Source: DATCRE01 sp964235605 (GTDB lineage Bacteria; Bacteroidota; Bacteroidia; Cytophagales; Cyclobacteriaceae). From it: a stretch of 38,672 nt of DNA. Both the position numbers and the translations under genes were made by a program. Below the pieces are notes generated by a model. It ran no database searches, was not told the origin of the DNA, and saw only the letters and a program-made list of their open reading frames with translations. Location: assembly GCA_964235605.1 (NCBI GenBank), contig CAXSCR010000044.1, forward strand, positions 1-38,672, in the 5' to 3' direction. Below, piece by piece: positions 1 through 7,980 of this stretch (position 1 is the stretch's first letter; each line of letters begins with the position of its first letter).

Positions 1-2
1 CA

Positions 3-188
3 GAAGGTATTATTTATGACATAGAAAACGACACATATCGAACCTCTAATGTCAACAAAGTAATTGAGTTAATTATTAAACTATCAGATAGTTACGTGGA
101 AAAAAAAGAGCGACAAAACAATAGTAGTATTGATTTGTCGCCTCCAGTAGCGCGGGGGGGAGTTGAACCCCCGACCTTTGGGTTATGA
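3..188 (+). CDS. C-terminal tail of a probable serine site-specific recombinase (5' end outside window)
   Basis: The frame is open from the window edge to a TGA at 186-188. The peptide begins EGIIYDIENDTYRTSNVNK and ends VARGGVEPPTFGL. From memory, the stretch (FP)EG-x2-YD-x-END-x-YRT-x2-VN resembles the C-terminus of large serine recombinases (resolvase/invertase family) in Bacteroidota; no search was run. The last 13 or so codons are antisense to the 3' half of the tRNA-Met gene, so the stop codon is supplied by the tRNA sequence. That is what is expected of an integrase gene at the end of an element inserted at a tRNA 3' end. The catalytic domain would lie to the left, outside the window. 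Alternatively it could be an unrelated hypothetical protein; the family call rests on about 40 residues. Confidence 0.55.
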   Translation, partial: EGIIYDIENDTYRTSNVNKVIELIIKLSDSYVEKKERQNNSSIDLSPPVARGGVEPPTFGL

Positions 189-221
189 ATCCAACGCTCT
201 AACCACCTGAGCTACCGCGCC
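148..221 (-). tRNA. tRNA-Met (anticodon CAT)
   Basis: A 74-nt cloverleaf reads on the minus strand. The acceptor GGCGCGG pairs with CCGCGCT (G1-U72 wobble). The D-stem is GCTC/GAGC, the anticodon loop is TTCATAA with anticodon CAT (plus 185-187), and the T-stem is GGGGG/CCCCC with loop TTCAACT. The discriminator is A, and CCA is not encoded. The anticodon stem has one A-C mismatch next to the loop. G1-U72 and the lack of three G-C pairs in the anticodon stem favour elongator Met over initiator. tRNA-Ile2 (CAT modified by TilS) cannot be excluded from sequence alone. Confidence 0.93.
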
Positions 222-237
222 ATTCCTTTTTGGGACG

Positions 238-268
238 CAAACTTACAGTTTGATTCCAATTTTTACAA
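238..268 (-). promoter_or_regulatory. Promoter of tRNA-Met
   Basis: On the minus strand there is a perfect Bacteroidota -7 element TAAGTTTG (plus 238-245) and a -33 TTG (plus 266-268) separated by 20 nt. Transcription would start about 7 nt downstream of the -7 element, giving a leader of roughly 10 nt before the tRNA 5' end at 221. Confidence 0.6.
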
Positions 269-299
269 CAACTCCCAGTTTATTCGAAAAACTTATTCA

Positions 300-488
300 T
301 CAAGTAGATATTATATTGATGTAAAAATCTAGTGGCTTGCCTTTTAATTTAACACCAAAACCTCCGCCTTTACAATTATGCTTACAACATGGGAAATAGC
401 TATCGTCATCATCTTGATCCAATGTGATAATTATAACCTCACAAGGCTTTGGATGGTAATTTCCTTGTTCTATTTTTGACTCCCTGTT
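300..488 (-). other. Open frame of about 62 codons with no ATG, Cys-rich; possible gene remnant
   Basis: The minus-strand frame is open from a TAA at 489-491 to tandem TGA TGA stops (302-297). It reads like protein: a CEVIIITLDQDDDDSYF segment followed by a Cys/Gly cluster CCKHNCKGGGFGVKLKGKPL. There is no ATG or GTG; a TTG at 422 would give 40 residues. The frame covers the tex promoter on the opposite strand. It may be the 3' remnant of a small gene cut by the insertion at the neighbouring tRNA, a short protein with an unusual start, or chance. No function is recognised. Confidence 0.25.
448..478 (+). promoter_or_regulatory. Promoter of tex
   Basis: TTTG (448-451), then exactly 19 nt, then TATTTTTG (471-478) is a full match to the Bacteroidota sigma-ABfr consensus TTTG-N19-TAnnTTTG. 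The tex ATG follows at 502, so the leader is short (about 15-18 nt). Confidence 0.75.
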
Positions 489-501
489 TTAAAAAAATAA
501 G

Positions 502-2760
502 ATGGAATTAGAAAATCTTGGCCGTTGGGTTGATCAGATTGCGAAGGAGTTGTCGTTGGGCCTTAAGCAGGTAAGTGCGGTGGCTCAATTACTTGCAGAA
601 GGTTCAACAATACCGTTTATATCACGCTACCGCAAAGAAATGACCGGAAGCATGGATGAAGTAGTGATTGCCAATGTCCGTGATCGAATCGAACAATTGC
701 ATGAATTAGATAAGCGAAGAGAGGCCATTATCACTTCAATTGAGAAACAAGGCAAGCTAACTACAGTGCTTATGCAATTAGTCGTTGCTGCAAACACGTT
801 AGCTGAGTTAGAAGACATATACCTTCCCTACAAACTAAAACGTAAGACACGTGCCAGTGTAGCCCGCGAAAAGGGTCTAGAGCCACTGGCTCAACAGATA
901 TTTGATCAGGAGAGGTTTGATTTAAATGTTTTTGTAGATACTGAGAAAGGTGTGGGTAGCGAACAAGAAGCACTTGAAGGTGCACGTGATATTATTGCTG
1001 AATGGGTAAATGAAAACCAGGAAATTCGCAAAAATGTACGTGAAATATTTTGGTCTCAAGGTATCATTGAGTCAAAGGTAATGAAGGGTAAAGAAGTAGA
1101 GGGTCAAAAATATAAAGACTATTTTGAATGGAAAGAGCCTATCTCTAAAACGCCTTCACATCGCTTACTAGCTATGAGAAGAGGTGAGAAAGAAGGTGTC
1201 CTGGCATTAGATATTTATCCTCCAGAGGAGGCGGCAATTGCTTCCATGGAGCGGCAATTCATAAAAAAGGAAAATGAAGCTGGCGAACAAATTAAGCTAG
1301 CCATTAAAGACAGTTATAAACGACTGCTCCGTCCTTCTCTGGAAACGGAGGTGCGTATGGAAACAAAAATGAAGGCCGATGACGAAGCCATCAGGGTTTT
1401 TGCTTCTAACCTAAAAGAATTATTACTTACCGCACCCCTAGGACAAAAAGCAGTACTGGCACTTGATCCGGGCTTTCGCACGGGTTGTAAATTAGTATGT
1501 CTCGATAAACAAGGGCAGCTACTACATTACGAAACTATTTTTCCCAATGAACCACAGCGTGAATTAGCGAAGTCAGGTGTTATTATAAAAAACTTAGTTG
1601 AGAAATTTAACATAGAAGCCATTGCCATTGGCAATGGAACTGCCGGCCGTGAGACTGAGTCCTTTGTAAAATCAATTGGTCTCAGCAATAAGGTTCTCAT
1701 TGTTATGGTTAATGAAAGTGGTGCTTCTGTTTATTCCGCATCAGAAGTAGCGCGTGATGAATTTCCAGATAAGGATGTCACGGTAAGAGGCTCTGTATCT
1801 ATTGGCCGAAGGCTCGTTGATCCTTTGGCAGAATTAGTAAAGATTGATCCTAAATCGATTGGGGTAGGCCAGTATCAACATGATGTTGATCAAACAAAAC
1901 TCAAACAGAGTCTTGATGATGTTGTTATGAGTTGCGTAAACTCAGTTGGTGTGGAGGTGAACACAGCAAGTAAGGAACTACTCTCCTACGTTTCGGGTTT
2001 AAGTGCCGCATTAGCCAAGAACATTGTTGAATTTAGAAATCAACACGGCCCATTTAAAACGCGTGAATCGTTAATGAAGGTACCACGCTTAGGTGAAAAA
2101 ATATTTGAACAAGCCGCGGGTTTCCTTCGCATACATGACGCAGGAAATCCATTAGATGCAAGCGCCGTCCATCCTGAGAGTTATACTATAGTAAAACAAA
2201 TGGCGAGTGACTTGGGTTGCGCTGTAAAAGATTTAATGACTAGTGGCGAACTCATCACGCAACTTGATTTAAAGAAATATGTTTCAGATAAAGTTGGCTT
2301 GCCAACACTTACTGATATAGTTACAGAATTAGAAAAGCCCGGACGTGACCCACGTGAAGGTTTTGAAATATTCAGTTTTACAGATGGTGTCAATGCCATT
2401 AGTGATTTAAAGATAGGCATGAAGCTTCCGGGTATTGTTACGAACGTAACCAATTTTGGCGCTTTTGTTGATATTGGTGTGCATCAAGATGGGCTGGTGC
2501 ATATTAGTCACCTTTCTGATAAATTTATTAAGGATCCTAAAGAAGCGGTAACGGTTCAACAAAAGATTGAAGTTACGGTGGTTGAAGTTGATGTGCCTAG
2601 AAAACGTATTGGACTTTCAATGAAAAGCGATCCATTTGCGCAGCCTGGCGAAGTCGCTCCAAACGGAAATAAGCCGAAGCAGAGCAGTAGTAAGCCAAAA
2701 GAGAAAGAGCATAGCATGGAAGAAAAACTAGCGATGCTTGTAAGTAAGTTTAAGAAATAA
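502..2760 (+). CDS. tex: RNA-binding transcription accessory protein Tex (YhgF/Tex family)
   Basis: This 752-residue protein has the whole Tex architecture. An N-terminal helical Tex domain (about 1-200, with STIPFISRYRKEMTGS near 35-50) is followed by a YqgF/RNase H-like domain from about 316 (VLALDPGFRTGCK). A helix-hairpin-helix region follows (about 490-560, FKTRESLMKVPRLGEK), then an S1 RNA-binding domain at about 636-708 (GIVTNVTNFGAFVDIG). The end is a short Lys/Glu-rich tail. Tex binds nucleic acid in the cytoplasm and affects transcription and ribosome function; its exact role here is unknown. It stands alone, with its own consensus promoter and a shared convergent terminator. Length is usual for the family. 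Confidence 0.95.
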   Translation: MELENLGRWVDQIAKELSLGLKQVSAVAQLLAEGSTIPFISRYRKEMTGSMDEVVIANVRDRIEQLHELDKRREAIITSIEKQGKLTTVLMQLVVAANTLAELEDIYLPYKLKRKTRASVAREKGLEPLAQQIFDQERFDLNVFVDTEKGVGSEQEALEGARDIIAEWVNENQEIRKNVREIFWSQGIIESKVMKGKEVEGQKYKDYFEWKEPISKTPSHRLLAMRRGEKEGVLALDIYPPEEAAIASMERQFIKKENEAGEQIKLAIKDSYKRLLRPSLETEVRMETKMKADDEAIRVFASNLKELLLTAPLGQKAVLALDPGFRTGCKLVCLDKQGQLLHYETIFPNEPQRELAKSGVIIKNLVEKFNIEAIAIGNGTAGRETESFVKSIGLSNKVLIVMVNESGASVYSASEVARDEFPDKDVTVRGSVSIGRRLVDPLAELVKIDPKSIGVGQYQHDVDQTKLKQSLDDVVMSCVNSVGVEVNTASKELLSYVSGLSAALAKNIVEFRNQHGPFKTRESLMKVPRLGEKIFEQAAGFLRIHDAGNPLDASAVHPESYTIVKQMASDLGCAVKDLMTSGELITQLDLKKYVSDKVGLPTLTDIVTELEKPGRDPREGFEIFSFTDGVNAISDLKIGMKLPGIVTNVTNFGAFVDIGVHQDGLVHISHLSDKFIKDPKEAVTVQQKIEVTVVEVDVPRKRIGLSMKSDPFAQPGEVAPNGNKPKQSSSKPKEKEHSMEEKLAMLVSKFKK

Positions 2761-2778
2761 TTATAATTAGCATAAAAT

Positions 2779-2808
2779 GAAAAATCCCACAACTTATGTT
2801 GGATTTTC
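2779..2808. terminator. Terminator shared by tex and the PorP/SprF-like gene
   Basis: An imperfect hairpin pairs GAAAAATCC-CA-CAAC with GTTG-GGATTTTC around a TTAT loop, in the 50-nt convergent gap. A-rich and T-rich flanks on both sides allow it to work in both directions. Confidence 0.55.
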
Positions 2809-2811
2809 TAT

Positions 2812-3927
2812 TTAATATTTCTTCCTTCTTTTATGCGCCATTTTCTTGACGCGTATTATACTAAGTTTTCTGCTTTCACTCATGCGATAGTTTGGTGAAT
2901 GGATATAATTTCTTTTGATTTTATTCTTATACCGCTTGCTCTTTTGCATCGGGGAGCCACCCGCGCCATAAGTTGATAATGTTTTCCTTCTCAATGCAAG
3001 TGCCTGCGTATTAATAACACGAGAATTTTTGCTCTCGGAATAAAAGCTCTGATCCAAAAAATCAAAGCGTAATGTAAATTCATTGGACGACCCGACGTTC
3101 TTAGCAAACGTACCGGAATAGATGTCACGACTATAACCTATTGTTAAACTATTTTTAAATTTAAATGCAGCCGTCACATTAATAATGGAACCTGTTCTAT
3201 ATCCACCGCCTAATATAATTTTGTTGTTGTAAGTGTAATACAAGCCAAACTCCAACTGTTGTGATCCTGGTGCCAGGCTTCGGTAATTAATGATAGGCTC
3301 TAAAAGATCCCTTTCATTGGCGAGCGGTAGCATAAAAGAAATATAACCCGTATAGAATTGAGGAAAATTGATTGTACTATCGCGTAAACCAGTAAGTGAG
3401 GCTAATCGGTTTGCTGACAATCCAACTTTATAAAATTTTGAATGATAACTTAAGCCGAAAGAGAAATCGCTTCCATTAAAACCAATTTGATTATTATTAA
3501 GCATTACGTCATCAAGATCAATAACATCAGCCTTCGTTGAGTTTACCCTGAAGTTTGCATACTCGGCCGACAATCCCATAGAAAATGAATTATTGTCATT
3601 GAAACGGATATGATACGAAAAAGCAGCTGAGCCGTAAAGCGTTTGCGACACACCAATATTCTCCTGGTAAAGGTTCACACCAAAACCAAAACGATGGTTT
3701 GCAAGTGGTGTATGAAAGCTTAAAAAGTTGGTAGCTGGCGATCCTTCTATTCCTGTCCAGTATTTACGATGAGAAAAAGTTATTGATCCTAATGTTTTAC
3801 CAGCAACTGCAGGATTATAAAGAAAAGAGTTAGTAAGCTTTTGCGTGAAAAGTGGAATATCCTGCGCAGTAAGAAACAGGCTATTCAAAGCAAAAAATAT
3901 AAACAGTAAATATCTTTTCAAATTCAA
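2812..3927 (-). CDS. PorP/SprF-family T9SS outer-membrane protein with basic C-terminal tail
   Basis: This 371-residue protein has an N-terminal signal peptide (MNLKRYLLFIFFALNSLFLTAQ) followed by the PorP/SprF signature DIPLFTQKLTNSFLYNPAVAG and a predicted outer-membrane beta-barrel to about residue 295. PorP/SprF proteins help T9SS substrates, especially type B sorting-domain cargo, to be secreted or anchored. The next gene upstream encodes exactly such a cargo. The start codon is TTG, overlapping the cargo's TGA stop as TTGA, which suggests translational coupling. Residues from about 300 to the end form a strongly basic extension (SKRYKNKIKRNY, HKRRKKY) beyond the usual barrel; its role is unknown and it would face the periplasm if the barrel ends there. 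Confidence 0.85.
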   Translation of the reverse strand: MNLKRYLLFIFFALNSLFLTAQDIPLFTQKLTNSFLYNPAVAGKTLGSITFSHRKYWTGIEGSPATNFLSFHTPLANHRFGFGVNLYQENIGVSQTLYGSAAFSYHIRFNDNNSFSMGLSAEYANFRVNSTKADVIDLDDVMLNNNQIGFNGSDFSFGLSYHSKFYKVGLSANRLASLTGLRDSTINFPQFYTGYISFMLPLANERDLLEPIINYRSLAPGSQQLEFGLYYTYNNKIILGGGYRTGSIINVTAAFKFKNSLTIGYSRDIYSGTFAKNVGSSNEFTLRFDFLDQSFYSESKNSRVINTQALALRRKTLSTYGAGGSPMQKSKRYKNKIKRNYIHSPNYRMSESRKLSIIRVKKMAHKRRKKY

Positions 3928-6900
3928 TTCCCTTTAACAACAGTTACAGTACGTTTAAAAACTTTACCTGTATCTACTAACTTAACAATGCAGACATAAT
4001 TTCCTGCTGGTAAATAATTGCCGCCTTTTTTCAGATCCCAGTCATTTGCATATCCTTTGGTTTTAAAAACCACTGTACCCCATCTATCGAGTAGTATAAC
4101 TTCATTATTTGGAAATATATCAATGCGTTCTATATAAAGAAAATCATTCTTTGTATCTCCATTCGCAGTTACTACATTCTTTATGGAAAAGTCAGTCAAT
4201 TCAGGCTTACCATCTACGCGGAGTGACTTATTTAGTGTAACCAAACATCCTGCGTTATCCCTAACATCCAATTGAACTAAGAAATCACCGCCCAGTATAT
4301 AGGTGTATTGTGGTGCATTTTCAAATGAGGAACCTCCATCTCCAAATAGCCAATTTACATTTTGTATTGTAGCAGGTGTTGAGAAGCTAAAATTAGCAGG
4401 TTCATTGACAATAACATCAGAAGGTAGCGAGATAGAAACTTCAGGCTTAGGTGTAACGGCAATATCCTTATTAGCCATTGCACTGGTGCCGCAATCATTT
4501 TTACCAACAACAGTAATCGTAGCCAGGTTTCCACTTTGAGCCGTTACAACCATGGTGTTATCAGTTTGAGAAACCTTAGTAATATTACTACCTAACGTCC
4601 ACACATAGCTTGTAGCCAAAGATATTCCAGAAATTGAATACGTCTCTTCAGACGCTGTACATATAAGACTTTTGCCGAGTATAGTGCCAACACCTGTAGG
4701 TGGAGATATAATTGTCACAGATAGCGTATTCGCATTACCCTCACACCCATTCAAACTTTCAGATACTTGAATATTTACTGCGCCTGGTGCAGCAAATCTC
4801 AATTCAGCACTTGAATTGGTTGTGTTTGTACCACCTCCATTTATAATAGCAAAAGCACTTCCAGTGATGGTCCAAGTATAGTTTGAACTTGGGTTTGTAT
4901 TTGGGTTTAACTGATACACTTCTGTCTTCGTCGCATCCAAGCAAACCGATTTAATACCAGCAATTGCGTTAGCCCTAGGTTTGGGTTTGATAGTAAAAGT
5001 TACTGTTGAATTATTCAAACAAGCGGACACCGTATTTCTTACAACAACACTAAATATTTCACCATTAGATACAATAATGTTATTGGGATTTGTAACAGCA
5101 CTACCAGATTTATACCACTCTACAATAACGTTTGCCGCGCCACCTGTAACATTGGCATCGTGGTCTTGAAGATTTACTATAGCTGTACCGCCACCTACAA
5201 CGGTTTCACAGATTGTGGGCGCATGCGGGAATACGGTTGGCTTCGGGGCAACCGTAAAGGTAATTTTAGTTGGGGTCTTGCATGTGGTGGCTGTGTTCTC
5301 AACGTACGCGTAAAAAGTTTGATTATTGGAAATTAAAACACTTCCTGGATTTGTAATTAGTATAGTTCTTGCCGAATTACTGTACCACGTTACGGATGTA
5401 TTAGATGCACCTCCAATAATTGCTGCATTAAATGATGTTAATGAAGCGGTTGTGGTGCCACTTCCAGGCGTACTTTCACATAAGGGATTTGGTGTTGGAT
5501 CTATAACTACAGGTAATGGATTTTGTGTAAGTGTTACGGGTGTCCGAGTTGTACTACTACATCCTGCTCCATCACCTAGTTCCGCATAATAAGTTCCTGC
5601 GGCCGTTGGCGTAAATAACTGATTTCGTAATCCTGCTGTTGTACCTACAGCTACATTACCTACAACAGCAGCATCGAACCACTTAATTATCTTACCAGCT
5701 CCAGGGTCATCAACAGCGATAGCCACAGTTGAGCTACCGGCGCAAAAGGAATTATTAACTGGCTTAATCGGTGCTGGAAGATTGGCACAGGTTGTAATTG
5801 TTGCGAATTGATAATTACTAACGCTATAGCAACCTCCTACCAATGTGCTATAAGAATATAAATCAAATTCATAGTTTGTACCTGGATTAAGATTAGTAAG
5901 GGTGACAGAATTGCCTGTGCCTTTGTAAGCTACCGTATTTCCTGTTCCCACAAAATCACCAGAACCAAACGCGGCATTTGCATTATAAAGTGTTTGAAAA
6001 TTTGGCTTGAAGCTAGTGGAACCCGCACGAGCAACAATAAATGCATCACTCGCACCATTACCCCACGAAAGCGTTACACTATTACTTTTGAGATTAGAAA
6101 AAACTGGATTTGCAGGTGGCGCTATTGAAGCGTCGCAAATTGATTTACCATTGGCTTGTAGTATGGCTTGACCAGAGACTGGTTGAATTCCATTTAAAAC
6201 AATGACGTTCGTATTAAGGGTTGCTGTTGATGGCGCAGGACCCGGAATTCCGTAATCAATGCGTGTAAATATTGGCGTTCCGTTGGTTGAATTAAGTGTA
6301 AAACTTCCGGTGAGCGTACCCCCGAAGTTATTGGGGCCATTTTTAATATTTCCTCCAATGGTAAAATTGCCGCGAGTTTCAAATACGAAACCGTTGAAAT
6401 CAAAATTTGATCCGGCATTTATAATTAAATCTCCCGTAATGATTTGGTTAGCCGTCAATTTAATGGTGTGTCCACTTCCTAGTTCTGCGTTGCTTCCTGT
6501 CCCTGGTGGATTGGTTACTGCTGGTCCTGTGTGGCTAACGTGCGACCATGAATTGACATCATTCCAATTACCACTTTGCCTCGAGTAAAATTTAGATTGA
6601 TCAACCTCTGTAGTGAAGTTCCAGCTAGTACTTTGACTTATACCAATCCAATTATTTCCTGATAGATCACTAACAACCTTATCTCCGATCAAGATGTAAT
6701 AATCTTTACTATATTCTAAATCCGATAAGGTGATGGTGGCAACATTACCCGCTATACTTACTGAGGATCTATTAATTGTCTCTACAATGAAATTATCTGA
6801 AGATCTAAATACACGAATTAACGTTTGAGGATCTGTATTTAAACCTGTAATTGAGACCTTAACTTGCTCGTTAAAAGTGAGCGTAAGATTAACCGAGGTA

Positions 6901-7832
6901 GCGGGTACATTTACTGAGTTATCTGCAGGGACTAAAGGGTTAACAAATATCGGTAAATTAAAATCTTCTAGAATTGCTATATCCCAAACGCTTGTACCAG
7001 CAAGATTTAATAGTTCAGTTAATCCTGAGCCATCCAGGTTGGTGCTATAAATTCCATCATTTTGTTTTACAAAATATATTTTATCAAACGTAGAATATAC
7101 TTGAATGGCTGTTACCTGGCCCGATCCTATACTGCTTGATAACAGCGTAGGTGATGAGCCATCTAGGTTAGTGCTGTACAATAAATTTGTGGAACCTGTA
7201 TTTACAGTAAAATATAATTTATTGCCAATTTCATCTGCAACTATGTTTTCAATGCCATCCATAGCAATTATTTGAGATGCCGTACTCCCAGATAAATCAT
7301 TTGTTTTATAAATAGACCTAGGAAAATCTCTGATAAAATATACTTGTTCATTCCCATCATGTACATCAGTTCCTAAAAACATGTCTCCACCAACGCCATC
7401 TAATGATAATGATGACTCAGCCCCTCCCGTTTCACTTATGAAATACGTGCCCGGAGTATCATTAGTACCAGTGCCATAAACACCATTGGCATTTGCGCTA
7501 TAACTTATCTCTGAATAACCCGACAAGTTCCCCTTATTTATAAGCTCTACTAGACTACCATCCGATAAGTTGGCTTTAGTAAGGATCTGGCCTCCGCCGC
7601 TTGTATAGAAAATTTGATTTTGAAAACGATCTATTGCAATATTCCGGCAATTGCTAATCCCTGTTATCAAGGTCGTAGGGGAAGCAGATATTCCATTAGG
7701 CGTTAAATTTCCTACCATTATACGAGCGTTGTTTTCTTCAGTCCAGTAGATTTTTTGGGCGAGGACAGAAGGACCACCAATGATTGACACTACTGCAATT
7801 ACTAGCAAGTAAATTCTTTGGATATTAACCAT
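3924..7832 (-). CDS. Giant secreted multidomain protein with T9SS type B (gliding-motility) C-terminal domain
   Basis: About 1302 residues. The start is placed at the ATG at 7832 because it gives a clean signal peptide (MVNIQRIYLLVIAVVSIIGG, then PSVLAQ) and lies about 20 nt downstream of the predicted transcription start; an ATG at 7850 and a TTG at 7871 are less likely. Domain order by eye: a YWTD/LDL-receptor-type beta-propeller (to about 290, repeats such as KIYWTEENNARI and STNLDGS); an Ig-like domain (LTLTFNEQVKVSI); a FYSRQSGNWNDVNSWS region of a kind seen at the start of G8-like domains; a fibronectin III-like module near 570-670; several Ig-like repeats; a PKD domain near 1140-1210 (VNWLFGDGG); and a C-terminal type B sorting domain (ITANGDTKND-like, LLDRWGTVVF, PAGNYVCIVKL, RTVTVVKGN). 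It is probably a cell-surface adhesin or matrix protein. Ligand and function are not recognisable. Confidence 0.88.
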   Translation of the reverse strand: MVNIQRIYLLVIAVVSIIGGPSVLAQKIYWTEENNARIMVGNLTPNGISASPTTLITGISNCRNIAIDRFQNQIFYTSGGGQILTKANLSDGSLVELINKGNLSGYSEISYSANANGVYGTGTNDTPGTYFISETGGAESSLSLDGVGGDMFLGTDVHDGNEQVYFIRDFPRSIYKTNDLSGSTASQIIAMDGIENIVADEIGNKLYFTVNTGSTNLLYSTNLDGSSPTLLSSSIGSGQVTAIQVYSTFDKIYFVKQNDGIYSTNLDGSGLTELLNLAGTSVWDIAILEDFNLPIFVNPLVPADNSVNVPATSVNLTLTFNEQVKVSITGLNTDPQTLIRVFRSSDNFIVETINRSSVSIAGNVATITLSDLEYSKDYYILIGDKVVSDLSGNNWIGISQSTSWNFTTEVDQSKFYSRQSGNWNDVNSWSHVSHTGPAVTNPPGTGSNAELGSGHTIKLTANQIITGDLIINAGSNFDFNGFVFETRGNFTIGGNIKNGPNNFGGTLTGSFTLNSTNGTPIFTRIDYGIPGPAPSTATLNTNVIVLNGIQPVSGQAILQANGKSICDASIAPPANPVFSNLKSNSVTLSWGNGASDAFIVARAGSTSFKPNFQTLYNANAAFGSGDFVGTGNTVAYKGTGNSVTLTNLNPGTNYEFDLYSYSTLVGGCYSVSNYQFATITTCANLPAPIKPVNNSFCAGSSTVAIAVDDPGAGKIIKWFDAAVVGNVAVGTTAGLRNQLFTPTAAGTYYAELGDGAGCSSTTRTPVTLTQNPLPVVIDPTPNPLCESTPGSGTTTASLTSFNAAIIGGASNTSVTWYSNSARTILITNPGSVLISNNQTFYAYVENTATTCKTPTKITFTVAPKPTVFPHAPTICETVVGGGTAIVNLQDHDANVTGGAANVIVEWYKSGSAVTNPNNIIVSNGEIFSVVVRNTVSACLNNSTVTFTIKPKPRANAIAGIKSVCLDATKTEVYQLNPNTNPSSNYTWTITGSAFAIINGGGTNTTNSSAELRFAAPGAVNIQVSESLNGCEGNANTLSVTIISPPTGVGTILGKSLICTASEETYSISGISLATSYVWTLGSNITKVSQTDNTMVVTAQSGNLATITVVGKNDCGTSAMANKDIAVTPKPEVSISLPSDVIVNEPANFSFSTPATIQNVNWLFGDGGSSFENAPQYTYILGGDFLVQLDVRDNAGCLVTLNKSLRVDGKPELTDFSIKNVVTANGDTKNDFLYIERIDIFPNNEVILLDRWGTVVFKTKGYANDWDLKKGGNYLPAGNYVCIVKLVDTGKVFKRTVTVVKGN

Positions 7833-7858
7833 AATGATATTTAACACCATCGTTTCTA

Positions 7859-7889
7859 CGAAAGTAAGCAATTTACTTATGCTGTAAAA
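7859..7889 (-). promoter_or_regulatory. Promoter of the T9SS cargo/PorP pair
   Basis: The minus strand carries TTTT (plus 886-889 of kb 7), 19 nt, then TACTTTCG (plus 7859-7866), one mismatch each from TTTG-N19-TAnnTTTG. Its predicted transcription start near 7852 makes a start codon at 7850 or 7871 unlikely and supports the ATG at 7832. Confidence 0.4.
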
Positions 7890-7930
7890 GGAGATAAAGT
7901 CCGGTTGGTTATCTCACCTACCAATTTCTA

Positions 7931-7961
7931 TTTTCAGAATAAGTTCTAAAAACTATCTTCG
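7931..7961 (+). promoter_or_regulatory. Possible promoter of pgi
   Basis: TTTT (7931-7934), 19 nt, TATCTTCG (7954-7961): each box is one mismatch from the Bacteroidota consensus, 20 nt before the ATG at 7981. Confidence 0.35.
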
Positions 7962-7980
7962 CACCACTAAATTGACATTC

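Noticed and set aside
222..501. Riboswitch upstream of tex
   Set aside because: The consensus promoter leaves a leader of under 20 nt, too short for one.
4303..6588. Plus-strand open frames inside the giant T9SS gene
   Set aside because: They are antisense shadows of a long repetitive coding region and lack promoters or recognisable domains.
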